In this document: in pieces, positions 10,386 to 21,737 of the stretch | How positions within the stretch are numbered: position 1 is the first letter of the stretch | How the letters are laid out: each line of letters opens with the position of its first letter | NCBI GenBank assembly: GCA_022414725.1 | Contig: CM039464.1 | Span: forward strand, 53,548,268 to 53,612,267 | Direction: 5' to 3' | Length of the DNA stretch: 64,000 bases | Source: Microglena sp. YARC | Taxonomy: Eukaryota > Chlorophyta > Chlorophyceae > Chlamydomonadales > Chlamydomonadaceae | Notes under the pieces: model-generated | What the model was told of the DNA's origin: nothing | Databases searched by the model: none | What the model saw: the letters and a program-made list of their open reading frames with translations, nothing else | Position numbers and translations under genes: made by a program

Positions 10386-10679
10386 CTGAGTTTTTCCCTA
10401 TGAAATTAATTAGAGCACAATAGACTCGCCTGGAGCCACCGACCACACATAACTTGCTCCTAGATGCACCATTCTGCCTCTCTGTCCCACCGTTCTGCAG
10501 CGCTCCAGTTTTAGCACTACTTTAGACAGTCAATGCCACGATGTCTGAGTGTCTTTTTTTTTATGTCCCAGAGTGGCTAAAGCCACACTCGTGCACGTTG
10601 TGTATTTACCGTCCAAGCTCCTGTTTTGTCTGCCTTGCTTTCAGCTTCCTCATGCACTAACTAACCTCTTGCCATAGCC

Positions 10680-10915
10680 TAAATAGCCAACATAGGGAGC
10701 TCCTTATAAGCTGTTACTTGTAGCTGAAAATATATCAGTGCCACGCAGGGAACTGCTCAGAAGGTGTTATTTGTGGTTGAAAATATATCAGTGCCACGTA
10801 GGGAACTGCTTAGAAGCTGTTATTTGTAGCTGAAAATATATCAGTGCCACATAGGGAGCTGCTGAGAAGCTGTTATTTGTGGCTGAAAAGATCTCAGTGC
10901 CACAAAGGATGCGTT
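10680..10915. repeat. Tandem repeat, about 63-bp unit, four copies
   Basis: Units contain GGGAACTGCT(C/T)AGAAG...TGTTATTTGTGGTTGAAAATATATCAGTGCCAC with small variations. Confidence 0.8.
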
Positions 10916-11809
10916 TCAGTGGCAGAGACTGGTGTTTGGTGTTGACACCAGTTTCTTCTGTTTTCCTAGCATTGCTCTCTCGCGTAGACTAGATTTTGAA
11001 TTCTTACATGATTCTTCACCTCGACGCATATAATTGTTTGGATGTTTTGCCCATTTTCAAGAAAATGGGCTGTAGGGGTGTCCCAAAGTACGGTAATAAG
11101 GCACCTCTTGTTATATCTCACATCCCCAGCATCTAGATTAAATAAGCATACTGCCCCATGACATCTCTCTATGACTCATGTGCTGGGTTTGTAGTGCTCT
11201 GGTTGAATGCACATGTATGCCTGCCTTGTGCCAGGGGGCCCTACAACTTTTCTAACATGTCCATGTGGCATAGAAGTTGGTACCCCAAACATGATTTTAT
11301 TTATATTTGTGTAACATTCAGTTTACCCAACCCTTGAGTTCCAAATTTTATTGGTATAAAGCCCTTCATTGTCCATGGTCCACAAGTGTGAAGAGGTCGT
11401 CCCTGCAGATTTTACAGTTCCTACCCCCTCTCACACACACACTTCGTGACTAGTCACACTCAGGGTACTCCAGGAGGACCCCAGCCCTGCTGCCTGAGAC
11501 GCCAATTAATTGTATAGCCTGCGTCCTGCAACGCAACGGACCCATCCTTCTTGTCAGCTTGAACTTGGTAACATAGCTTGAACTTGGTAACATAGCTTCA
11601 GCTAGCAATTTGCCTTCTGGTCAACGGGAGTCCCTCAAATACAGGACGTGTTCTAATGGCATGCGGATAGGGAGACCCACTCTTAGATGCGAAAATCCTC
11701 CTTTGAAAAGAAAAAAATACACCAACCTGCAGTAGGCAAAAAATGCTATGCTTGACGACAGCATGTACTTCAGCAGTTTTTTTTGTGCGACTAGTAGTCA
11801 ATTCTGCGA
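10916..11809. other. No gene; one partial dispersed repeat
   Basis: Only 11457-11545 is recognisable: a direct partial copy of the segment at 4990-5075 (GGGTACTCCAGGAGGACCCC, then TTGTATAGCCTGCGTCCTGC). A third copy lies at 47670-47790. The phrase AGCTTGAACTTGGTAACAT is doubled at 11558 and 11578. Nothing else seen. Confidence 0.5.
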
Positions 11810-12065
11810 CCTAGGTGCGACCCTCAGGTGTGCCAGTTTAGGGCGAAATGGGCCCTTGGTCGCCACGAAGTACGACCGCGATGAGTGATTTGTGCCTGGG
11901 TCGCACCTTGGTCGCACAGGCACAGCCCAGGTAGGTAGCTCAGGCCTACCCCTGGTGTAAGTTACCGGTACCCAGTCAGTATTTTGTGAAAGTGACCCCA
12001 TGAATCATGCTTGGGGCCCACCTGCCTAGCAAGACAATTCAGATGTATAGCTCGAGTCCTGAGCA
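11810..12065 (+). repeat. Dispersed repeat, copy 2 (partner 3055-3330)
   Basis: Same block order and orientation as 3055-3330, with a short internal deletion in the TGGGTCGCACC region. Confidence 0.65.
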
Positions 12066-12409
12066 ACTGCAGTGCTTTGCGATTATAATTCCGGTATGGA
12101 TGTACACAACTACGGTACACATACTATAGGACGACATGCTTTGGCTTCTAGGAAGAACCGTCTTTTTAATACTACAGATTTTTGCTCTAACTGTATTTTG
12201 CATTCTGTACTTTGGGATGTGGTATAAGGCAGTAGCGTTTGTACTACCCCTATAACACTTATTCTCCTTCTTCTTCTCATGTATAGTCTGCCGGCTGACG
12301 GTGAGCGGCCTGAAGGCTGATGTAGATGTAATCAATCCAAACCATATAGTTATGAAATGAGTTTCACCACCCATGATACAGCATCCCTTAAAACGCATTT
12401 GTATGTTAG

Positions 12410-12545
12410 TCATTTTACAGCCCGGGGGTAGCCAAATAGGCTTAAGGGACTTGCCCAACCTTGCAAACAGGTGGTAATAAAAAACAAGCACTGGTGAACT
12501 GAACCCCAACAAATCGAAAGTGATGGGGGCACAGAGTTTGTGCAA
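12410..12545 (-). mobile_element. LINE 3'-end fragment, inverted
   Basis: The reverse complement reads through GGGGTTCAGTTCA, GGTTGGGCAAGTCCC, AAGCCTATTTGGC and ACCCCCGGGCTGTAA, the conserved 3' UTR also seen at 35040-35178 and 55560-55750. A 5'-truncated insertion. Confidence 0.7.
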
Positions 12546-12839
12546 TGAAGTTCATTTAACCTGGAACGTGTAACACCTAATACATGCTTTCGTAATTAAA
12601 TAATCTTCAACCAACTGACGGGTCTCCTTGAGCTAGTCAAAGACACATAGGATTTCGTTGGTGACAAATGTGGACCTATTCCTACAGAAGTATACGCCCT
12701 TGGGTCGGCGGGAGAAACCTATCCACAACTTATCACACCTGCACAACAATACGACAGTCCAGTATCCACAGGGGAGTGTACAGGGCACCTCCAACAAACC
12801 TGCACGTGAAAGAAAGCTGGGAGACTGGGCCACACTTCA

Positions 12840-13115
12840 TCAGCTATCACTCCTGCAAACAGATCGAGCCAAGCCACCTCTTAACGGCTGTCACCCGTGC
12901 GAGTAGATTGTGCCAAGCCACACTTTATCAGCTGTCACTCCTGCAAGCAGATTGAGCCAAGCCACCTCTCATCAGCTGTCACTCCTGAAAGCAGATTGAG
13001 CCAAGCCACCTCTTAACGGCTGCCATTCCTGCAAGCAGATTGAGCCAAGCCACCTGTCAACGGCTGTCACTCCTGCAAGCCACCCCTTAGCGGCTGTCAC
13101 TCCTGCAAGGCAGAT
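12840..13115. repeat. Tandem repeat, about 44-bp unit, about six copies
   Basis: CTGTCACTCCTGCAAGCAGATTGAGCCAAGCCACCTCT with ending TAACGG or CATCAG. The last copies are shortened. Confidence 0.8.
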
Positions 13116-13139
13116 TCAGCAGAAAATAAGACAATGTAA

Positions 13140-13345
13140 GATATATAGGGAACTGCAAATCACATGATGTTGACCAATGACGAGTATGATATCATATTGA
13201 TATATCATACAAAAATCATATGATTTAATATCATATGATATGATGCCCCAGGCCAAAGTTACCTAGTCAGACTGCCGGCATCATATGATATCATCTGATG
13301 ACATGATATCATATGATATTATATTGCCGATCCCTAAACATATAT
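13140..13345. repeat. AT-rich palindromic repeat of ATCATATGAT type
   Basis: Dense ATCATATGAT and GATATCAT palindromes surround a core GGCCAAAGTTACCTAGTCAG. The same core and palindromes occur inverted at 16255-16405. Likely a fold-back MITE family. Confidence 0.6.
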
Positions 13346-13759
13346 GATGTAGTGGACACGATGTTGACTTTCCCCAAATGTGGCGTACGGGAGGTTCCCC
13401 TTAACACCACGCCCCTTCAGGCGGTATCTTCCAATTTTTTAGTGGATACATTATAGATGTAATATATGAGGCCTTCATGGACATTCCCTCTCCATGAGCG
13501 CTCCCGCCCTTGCACCGCTCATCCCATCCCTACAAGCTCTTCTCGTTGTAGCAACGGTCGAGGAATTGTTGTAGCAAACGCACGATGAAGTGAGTTAATA
13601 GGATGTAATGTTCTGGTCAAAAACAGAGCCTGGCCAAACTGGGTTACTGCACATGAAGAAGAAGCCACAGGTAAAGAGCTTTTCAATTCCGCAGGCCCGG
13701 TGTCTACAACCGGGCTGGAATCTGAGCCAGCATTCGCAAGTTTTTTGTACACTGAATTT

Positions 13760-14391
13760 ACGTGTGTGTGTGTGTGTGGAAGGTCTTGAATGGTGGTGGT
13801 TGCAAGTGTGTGCGTGGTGGTGGTGGGGGGTCATTAGATGGTGGTGGTCGGCAGTGAGACGAGTGTTGACAGTGTGTGTGTGTGTGGTGGTGGTGGTAGT
13901 GTGTGTGTGTGTGGGGGGGTCATACGATGGTGGCGGTGGGGTATTGAGATGATTGTTTTAAAGTGTGTGTGTGTGTGTGTGGTGGTGGTGGTAGTGTGTG
14001 TGTGTGTGTGTGTGTGTGTGGGGGGGGGGGGTCATAAGATGGTGGCGGTGGGTATTGAGACGATTGCTTCAAGTGTGTGTGTGTTGTGTGTGTGTGTGTG
14101 TGTGTGTGGGGGGGGGTCATAAGATGGTGGCGGTGGGTATTGAGATGATTGCTTAAAGTGCGTGTGTGTGTGTGTGTGTGTTGTGGTGGGTGGTAGTGTG
14201 TGTGTGTGTGTGTGGGGGGTCATAAGATGGTGGTGGTGGGTATCGAGATGATTGCTTAAAGTGTGTATGTTGTGTGTGTGTGTGTGTGTGTGTGTGTGGG
14301 GGGGGGTCATAAGATGGTGGCGGTGGGTAATTGAGATGATTGTTTAAAGGGGTGTGTGTTTTGTGTGTTTGTGTGTTTGTGTGTGTGTGTG

Positions 14392-14429
<38 letters not shown>

Positions 14430-14635
14430 CATTAGATGGTGGTAGTTGGTAGTGAGATGAGTATTGAAAGTGTGTGTGCTTGTTTTGTATGCGTGTGGGT
14501 GTGGGTGGTGGTGGGGTCATTAGATGGTGGTGGTTGGAAGTGAGAGGAGTGTTGGAAGGGTGAGAGGGTGTGTGTGTGGTGGTGTGGGGGGGGGTCTTTA
14601 GATGGTGGTGGTTGGAATTGAGATGAGTATTGAAA

Positions 14636-14666
<31 letters not shown>

Positions 14667-14755
14667 TGTGTGTGTGGGGGGGGGAGGGTCTTCAGATGGT
14701 GGTGGTTGGCAGTGAGAGGAGTGTTGGAAGGGTGAGAGGGTGGTGGTGTGTGTAC
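13760..14755. repeat. GT/GGT microsatellites with an embedded 60-70-bp repeat
   Basis: Runs of (GT)n, poly-G and GGTGGT alternate with the phrase GGTCATAAGATGGTGG(C/T)GGTGGGTATTGAGA(T/C)GATTG at least eight times. Every open frame here is low-complexity Cys/Val or His/Thr and is not a gene. It lies just downstream of the SR gene's proposed stop codon and so may form part of its 3' UTR. Confidence 0.9.
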
Positions 14756-14798
14756 AGCCTGCTCTTTATCCCTTCGTCTTTCTGCATGATCAAAGCCC

Positions 14799-14802
14799 TT
14801 AG
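14799..14802 (-). CDS. SRSF1-like: Proposed last coding bases of the SR gene
   Basis: After TTTTTCCCCTTTGCTTCAG, a strong acceptor, C plus TAA completes a Ser codon and stops. The 3' UTR would run into the GT/CA microsatellite. An alternative last exon cannot be excluded. Confidence 0.5.
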
Positions 14803-17727
14803 CTGAAGCAAAGGGGAAAAAGGTTTGGAGATGGCGAGTACGTGTGCGTGCCTGTGGGTGCAGGTGGGCATGGCTGGGTGGGGTGGAGAAAGGGGGGTGA
14901 CGGGAGCAGGAAGAGAGTGTGTGTGAAGGGGTGGGGGGCAGGAGGATGTAGGAACAAGTAGGAGGTTGTGTGGGTCTGGGTGGGTGGGTGGGGCGGCGGC
15001 GGATTGGTATGCATGTGTGATACTGGGGTGGTGGGTAGGGAGGGGAGTCTATATTTGCAGTTTCAGTGGGGGAAACATCCTGCCTGTGTGCGCAAAGAGA
15101 GGGGGGTGGGCGGGTGGGGATAGGGGAATACAAGGGTGTAACCTGTTCTGTAACCCAGTCCAGAACAAGTGTGGACAACGGCCACATGGGCACAGAGCTA
15201 GTATATACATACATATATGATTATGGATGTCTATATCGTACTGGTCCCCAAGTTTATCGTATGATATATCATACAATATTGTACGATAGCATACTTGACA
15301 ACCCTACATATATACACGATAATGACATGACATGACATGAGATAAACACCTTACCTCCTGGGGGAGCGTGACCTGCTTGCAGATCTGCTTGCGGCCCTGC
15401 GGGGTGATGGGATGGGGCTTTTAGCGCGTCCAGCGGGGCTCTTAGATCGGCCAGCCGGGCTTTTGGACCGACGCGCGGGGCTCTTTGAACGTCCAGCAGG
15501 GCTCCTGGATCGTCCAGCTGGGCTCTTAGATCGAATAGCAGGGCTTTTGGGGCGACGAGCGGGGCTCTTTGAACGACGAGCAGGGCTCTTAGAGCGACCA
15601 GCGGGACTCTTAGAGCGACCAGCGGGGCTCTTAGAACGTCGAACGGGGCTCCTGGTAAGACAGTTCAGAGACGAAATCGACTTTTTCCGACTGGACCAAA
15701 TTAATAAGGCATATTAGGCAAATTAATTTGGCATAGCTGTGTACCCAAGTTCAGGTTAGGCAAATTAATCAGGCATTTTAGGCAAATTAATTAGGCATTT
15801 TAGGCAAATTAATTAGGCATTTTAGGCTATTTAATTAGGCATTTTAGGCAAATTAATTAGGCATTTAGGCAAACTAATTAGGCATTTAGGCTATTTAATT
15901 AGGCATTTTAGGCTATTTAATTAGGCATTTTAGGCAAATTAATTAGGCATTTTAGGCTATTTAATTAGGCATTTTAGGCAAATTAATTAGGCATTTTAGG
16001 CAAATTAATTAGGCAATTCATAGCTATGTAACCAATTCCAAATTAGGTAAGGTTGGAATACAAATTAAAAATTGATCTTTTTCAAGCATTGTTCTGGAAT
16101 TTATTTTTGGATTTTGGACGCAGAATTAATATTCTACTGGAATTTCTTTCCAAATGACTTTAATAACAGTGGCTTCCTCTTCACAGAAAATATATGGCTG
16201 TGCACTAGCCAGCTGATACGGCTGGCAAAAGCCGAAGAGGGTACATATGCATAGGGAACGACGATATGATATCATATGATGACGGCAGTCTGACTAGGCC
16301 TAAGTTACCATGTATATACGATATCATAGAATGCAATTTGTATGATATCAAATGATACCATACTCGCCTTAGATCAACATCATATGATATGCCGGTCCCC
16401 ACACATATGTATGCTTTACCATTTCCACAGCAAATTAGGGGGGGCTTCAGGGGGGGGGGGGGGGGGGGGGGGGGGCAGTCGGGAAGTTGCACATATACCG
16501 CACGATGAAATTGGGACCTTAAGGGTTATAAGCCCCCAAACCATATACACAAGTGGTATAATAGGTACTAGAAAAAACCTTCCTAACTGCCCCAAGGTAT
16601 TCAGCACCCCTACGGCACCCTTCCCACCCATACCCCCTATGGCAACTTTTGCACCCCTGCAGCACCCTTCCGACCCACACTGCACCCTTCCAAGCTGAAT
16701 TGTGTACTCAGGAGAATGGTATAGTAAGAGTTTTATGCTACCAGTTCACTCTGCCGGCGGACGGTGAGCAGCCTGACGGTCCCTGCACCATGTAATCAAA
16801 CCAAGCTGTAATTTTCTACATGCTTTCAAAATAGCATGTAACCAAAACCGTGTGAGTGAATTGTGTAATCAGGAGTGTGGTGCACTACAGTTTATACTAA
16901 CCAGGTTCACTCTGCCAGCAGACGGTGAGCGGCCTGAAGGCTGATAGGCCATGCAATCAAACCAAGCTGTCATATTCTATATGTTTTCAAAATAGCATGT
17001 GGCCAAAACCGTGTGAGTGAATCGTGTACTTGGGAGTGTGGTGTAGAAGTGTTTATGCTACCTATGTTCACTCTGCCGGCGGACGGTGAGCAGCCTGAAG
17101 GCTGATAGGTCATGTAATCAAAACAGGCTGAAGTAGCCTCGAAAAGCTTCGTGCATGTGGGCAACTTGCATGGGCACCTTTTCCACACCCAGGTTGCTTC
17201 AAATATGGACATGCCATGGTCCCAGCCTCCCCAACCGCCACCACATATATTGGCCATGGCCCCAACCGCCACCAAACATCCGAGCGTCAGAACTAGGCGA
17301 AAACTGTGATGCTAGAAAAGTTATACAGTTTGAGCGTCTTTTCTTTGCGCCCTCTCTCACGTTTGACAGAGAGCCGATTTCATCTGCGGAGGTCCCCCCC
17401 CCCCCCCCACACACACCACACCACCCCATCTCACACCACACCACGCTCTTTCAATCCACAGGAGCAGGAGCCCCCCTCCGCAGTGGAACGCTTCCCAAGC
17501 CGCTCCCTCTTCCGTTTGACGGAAGAGCCGATTTCATCTGCAGAGGTCAACCACCCCTCCCCCCCCCCCCACCATCTCACACCACACCACACCATCTCAC
17601 ACCACACCACGCACTTTCAATCCACAGGAGCAAGAGCCCCCCTCCGCCGTGGGCGCTTCCCAAGCCGCTCCCTCTTCCATCTGACGGAGAAGCCGATTTC
17701 ATCTGCAGAAGTCAACCCCCCTCCCCC

Positions 17728-17758
<31 letters not shown>

Positions 17759-20700
17759 ACCATCTCACACCACACCACGCTCTTTCAATCCACAGGAGCA
17801 AGAGCCCCTCCGCCGTGGGCACTTCCCAAGCCGCTCCCTCTTCCGTCTGACGGAGTGCCGATTTCATCAGCGGGGGTCGGTCTGACGCTGAACTACCCTA
17901 CCCCATGTCCCACACTACCATCTCGCACACTACCCCATCCAACACCACACCACCCCCTTTCAATCCACAGGAGCAAGAGCCCCCTGCTGTCGACGCTCCC
18001 CAAGCCGCTCCCTCATCCGTCTGATGGAGAGCTGATTTCATCTGTGGAGGTCAACCACCCCCACCCACCCCACCCCATCCCACACCACCCCCTTTTCATC
18101 CACAGGAGCAGGAGCCCCCCAAATCGTAAACGCTTCGAGCTTTTCATTGAATTTCATCTGCGGAGTTCAGTCTGCCGCTAGACTACCCTACTTGGAGGCT
18201 CAAGCCAGGCTCCTGGAGCGACGGACGGGGCCCTTGGAGGGTCCAACTGCCCTACACAGAGGCTGGAGCTGAACCTGTGCCGATTGTATCCGTGGAAGTC
18301 GGTCAGTTGCTGAACTACCCTACCTGGAGGCTCGAGCTGGGCTCCTGGAGCGACGGATGGGGCTCTTGGAGCGTCCGACAGGGCTCCTGGAGCGACGGAC
18401 TGGGCTTTTAGATCGGCGCACAGGGCTCCTAGAGCGACGAACGGGGCTTTCTGGATCGGTGCGCGGGGCTCCTGGAGCGAGAGGCGCTTGGGGAGCGTCC
18501 ACGGCGGGGGGGGGCTCCTGCTCCTGTGGATTGAAAGGGGGGAGTGGTGTGACGTGGGATGGTGAGGTGTGTGGGATGCGGTGGTGTGTGAGATGGGGTG
18601 GTGTGTGAGATGGGGTGGTGTGTGAGATGGGGTGGTGTGTGTGTGGTGTGGTGTGGGAGGGGTGGGTTCAAGGATCATGTCAGGTTAGAGAGGGGTGGGG
18701 CGTGGTGGTGTGGGTGGGCTGCATGGGGTAGGGTGGGATGGGTAGAGGTGAAAGTGGCATGGTGTGGCCCACAATTGGCGTGGGATGGGGTGGGGGTGAG
18801 GGATGAACTCATATCTCACCCAATCCAATCCTCTCTTATACAGTCATATCCATTCTTGCCCTGGATGTATGTTGTTGAAAAAACAATCTGCTCCTGCCCC
18901 ACTGATTTTCTTTACGGCTACCAGCACCAGCTTCCAGGCAGCTCCCTCAGACTGCTACCCCACTGTTTTTCTTTTTGGCTACCAGCACCAGCTTCCAGGC
19001 AGCTCCCTGGGACTGCTACCCCACTGTTTTCCTTTTCGGCTACCAGCACCAGCTTCTAGGCAGCTCCCTGAGACTGATACTGGGCCGAAGCCAAAGGTTC
19101 CAGGAGCACTGGAAAGCTGACAGTATCAGCTTACAGGAGCACCAGTTTTCTAATGGTTTAGATGAAGAGAGAGCATAGGGAGCTGCCTGGAAGCTGCTGC
19201 TCGTAGCTGTAAAGCATAAGTATGTCCGACCCATTTCTATCTCCTCTGTTCTTTTTTTGGGCTACGCATAGCAGCTTCTAGGCAACCCTTTTTACCCACC
19301 CTTGGGCCAAATTAAACGCTGGCTAGTGCATCTGAAAGCTGGCATGGCAGGTATTCCAATGCAGTTCTTATCTTTGGGCTTGACTTAGTTGCTGGCTGAT
19401 GGAGCTGGGTGGGATCAAAAAAGAAACAATTATCTCCTCCTTTCCACTCTTGCCCCCAACATCCTCTTCACCCCACCCACCACCACCCCACCACTATCTA
19501 CCACCACCACCACACACACCACACACCCTGATAAGTGATTGGTGCCTCAGGCAAGTTGCCAAGATCAGACCAGCCAGTCTGTATGCCAGCTTGTGCTCTA
19601 AACCCCCTCCCACACAGAATCTGATAATGATCTTAGGCCAGCTAGCAGCACCTACAACCATATCCAGGTCAGATCCAGGTCACATAGCAATAGTCCAGAA
19701 TCCAGCTAGGGCCGTGTTTGACATCCAGACTTCCAGATCCAGATGTGTTGGTCCAACATCCAGCTAGGGCCAACAGGCTGCCCATAGCATCCAGACTTCC
19801 AGATCCAGATTTGTGGGCCAATTGTCCAGCTAGCACCACCTTCAACCAGATCACGTGTCACAACGCTACACCCCAGAGTCCAGCCAGGGCCAACAGGCCG
19901 CACATTGCATCCAGATCCAGAGATCCAGAGAGGGCCCAACATCCAGCTAGCACCAACTTCAACCAGGTTTCCCGCGTCACAGATCAAGCTACACCCCAGA
20001 GTCCAGCTAGGGCCGTGTCTGGCATCCAGACCTCCAGATCCAGGCCTGCCACCAGTGTCCAGCTAGGGCCGTGCATGACATGCAGGTCAGTGAGAGGCTT
20101 CCGGCTAGCTAGGACCAGTGCGTGCCTGTCAAAAGGTGGTCAAGGACTAGCCACACCCAAGGGCGTGCAAAGGACAGGACAGCTCTGGGGCAGGCCTTGA
20201 GGCAGCCACGACCAACATGTAACCGGAACTGTCACAACGCGGCTAAAACGGTAAAACATGGAGTAAACCGCGAAGAAACACAATTTAAAACATTAAAAAG
20301 TGAAGAATAAATAAAGAAACAAAAAGAAAAACGCGGAGAACAAATAGAGGTACAAGAAGAAACGTAAAAAAATCACGAGTAATTTCAGGTACAATAATGA
20401 ACACCAGCCTGCTGTCTACCTCCAGAAATTGAATCACCATCTAATGCTCAAGGAGCAAATGGCAGCGGTTTTGTTTTTGTCTTATTTTTTTAGTTGGGGG
20501 CAACAACAGGACTATGAAGGACAGTAAAAGAAGACTGTAGGACCACAGACAACGAACTCGTATGTTATAAAACATATACCTCATACTGGTATATCAAATA
20601 GATACTATACAAAAATACTGACTATATATATATATATATCCATAGGTGCCTAAGTCCGAAAACGCCCTAAGTCGATACAAGAATGTGATACAGAGCCGTA

Positions 20701-21700
20701 CATGGCCCAAACTGCTCGGAATCGAATTCTGTCAGGCTCATATTGTTCGCGACAGTGTCAGCTATGCGCGCAGCTACTTTTCGTGCGCGTTCGCATCTGG
20801 TTGCAAGCAGCCTTGTTCGGCAGGCCGGTGGCAGTACATCAGATGTGCGATAATTAGTGATACAAATCCAGATCGCGTCAGATACGAGGCCGCGCGAGCT
20901 ATTCCGAAGAAAGGTACCTTGGGAAGAAAGGCTTATCGAACCCCTATTACAAGGTCGGAGGCTGCGCTTCAGCCTTGGCCTCGGCATCTACTGAAATAGC
21001 TGTACATCTCAAGATTTCACCTCCCTGTGGCCTACCACATGGCTCAGGGTTAGGGTGTGTTTTCAATGATCTACCCCAAATCAAAAACTGAGTTCAGATG
21101 TGGATGTTTGAAGACAAATAAAAAAACAAGTTTGTTTTTTGGATTTATTTTCAAAACATATTTGAATTTTCGAAAAAAGAAAAAGTTGTTCTGCACGCTA
21201 TATCTTGAGATAGAGCAAAACCGGGGCCCAAAATGTTTCAATTGAGGCTGTGCAACTCTGACCTAGACTTAGGACACCCACGAAATGTAAATAATCAGTG
21301 TTTTGGGGGTCCGTACTCAACTGTACTGCCTGTGTACTGCCTTCCAAGACCTTCCGTAATAACTACTGGTAGGGAAAGACATTACACAACATTTGTACCC
21401 AGTGTTCTTTTAAAATGGCTTGTTTCGGTCGCGATAGGCTCCGTATCACTTCCTACGTAAACCCCGTATCGACTTAGGGAACCCTGTAGTAACAAATTAG
21501 CATGTTTCACTTGACCTGGTCCCCACCATTTGAGAAAACCCAAATTCGAGTAATTGCGTGTTGAACTGATGTGGTTGGGCAACTTATTAGCAAAAAATCT
21601 TTGTTTTTGGACTTAAGGGCATAGGCTCAATCCATCCGTATCACTCAGGGTCAGACTTAGGCACCTATGTATATATATATATATATATTCTATACACACA

Positions 21701-21737
<37 letters not shown>

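Larger units (their letters stand above)
9268..10620 (-). repeat. Right arm of the inverted repeat (partner 4253-5755)
   Basis: Reverse complement of the left arm. It contains the exon 9307-9708, an AATCAATGTGATTAGCATATAAGC block, a minisatellite in opposite orientation at 9995-10385, and the GCGCTCCAGTTTTAGCACTA block near 10500. Confidence 0.8.

Noticed and set aside
9985..10446. Frames on both strands across the 37-bp array
   Set aside because: Repeat artefact, inverted relative of 4524-5015.
13595..14310. His/Thr or Cys/Val proteins across 13.6-14.3 kb
   Set aside because: GT/CA microsatellite translation.
15412..15717. Plus-strand Leu-rich LLERPAG repeat protein
   Set aside because: Antisense shadow of the RS-domain exon, which has splice sites, phase and family support on the minus strand.
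18324..18523. Inclusion of this RS exon in the main SR gene model
   Set aside because: 200 bases break phase and contain internal frame changes, whereas exon 6 joins 15651-15355 perfectly.
20646..20999. 117-codon ORF in the TA-flanked element
   Set aside because: Needs a GTG start inside the TIR, is mirrored by an antisense frame of similar length and has no motif.
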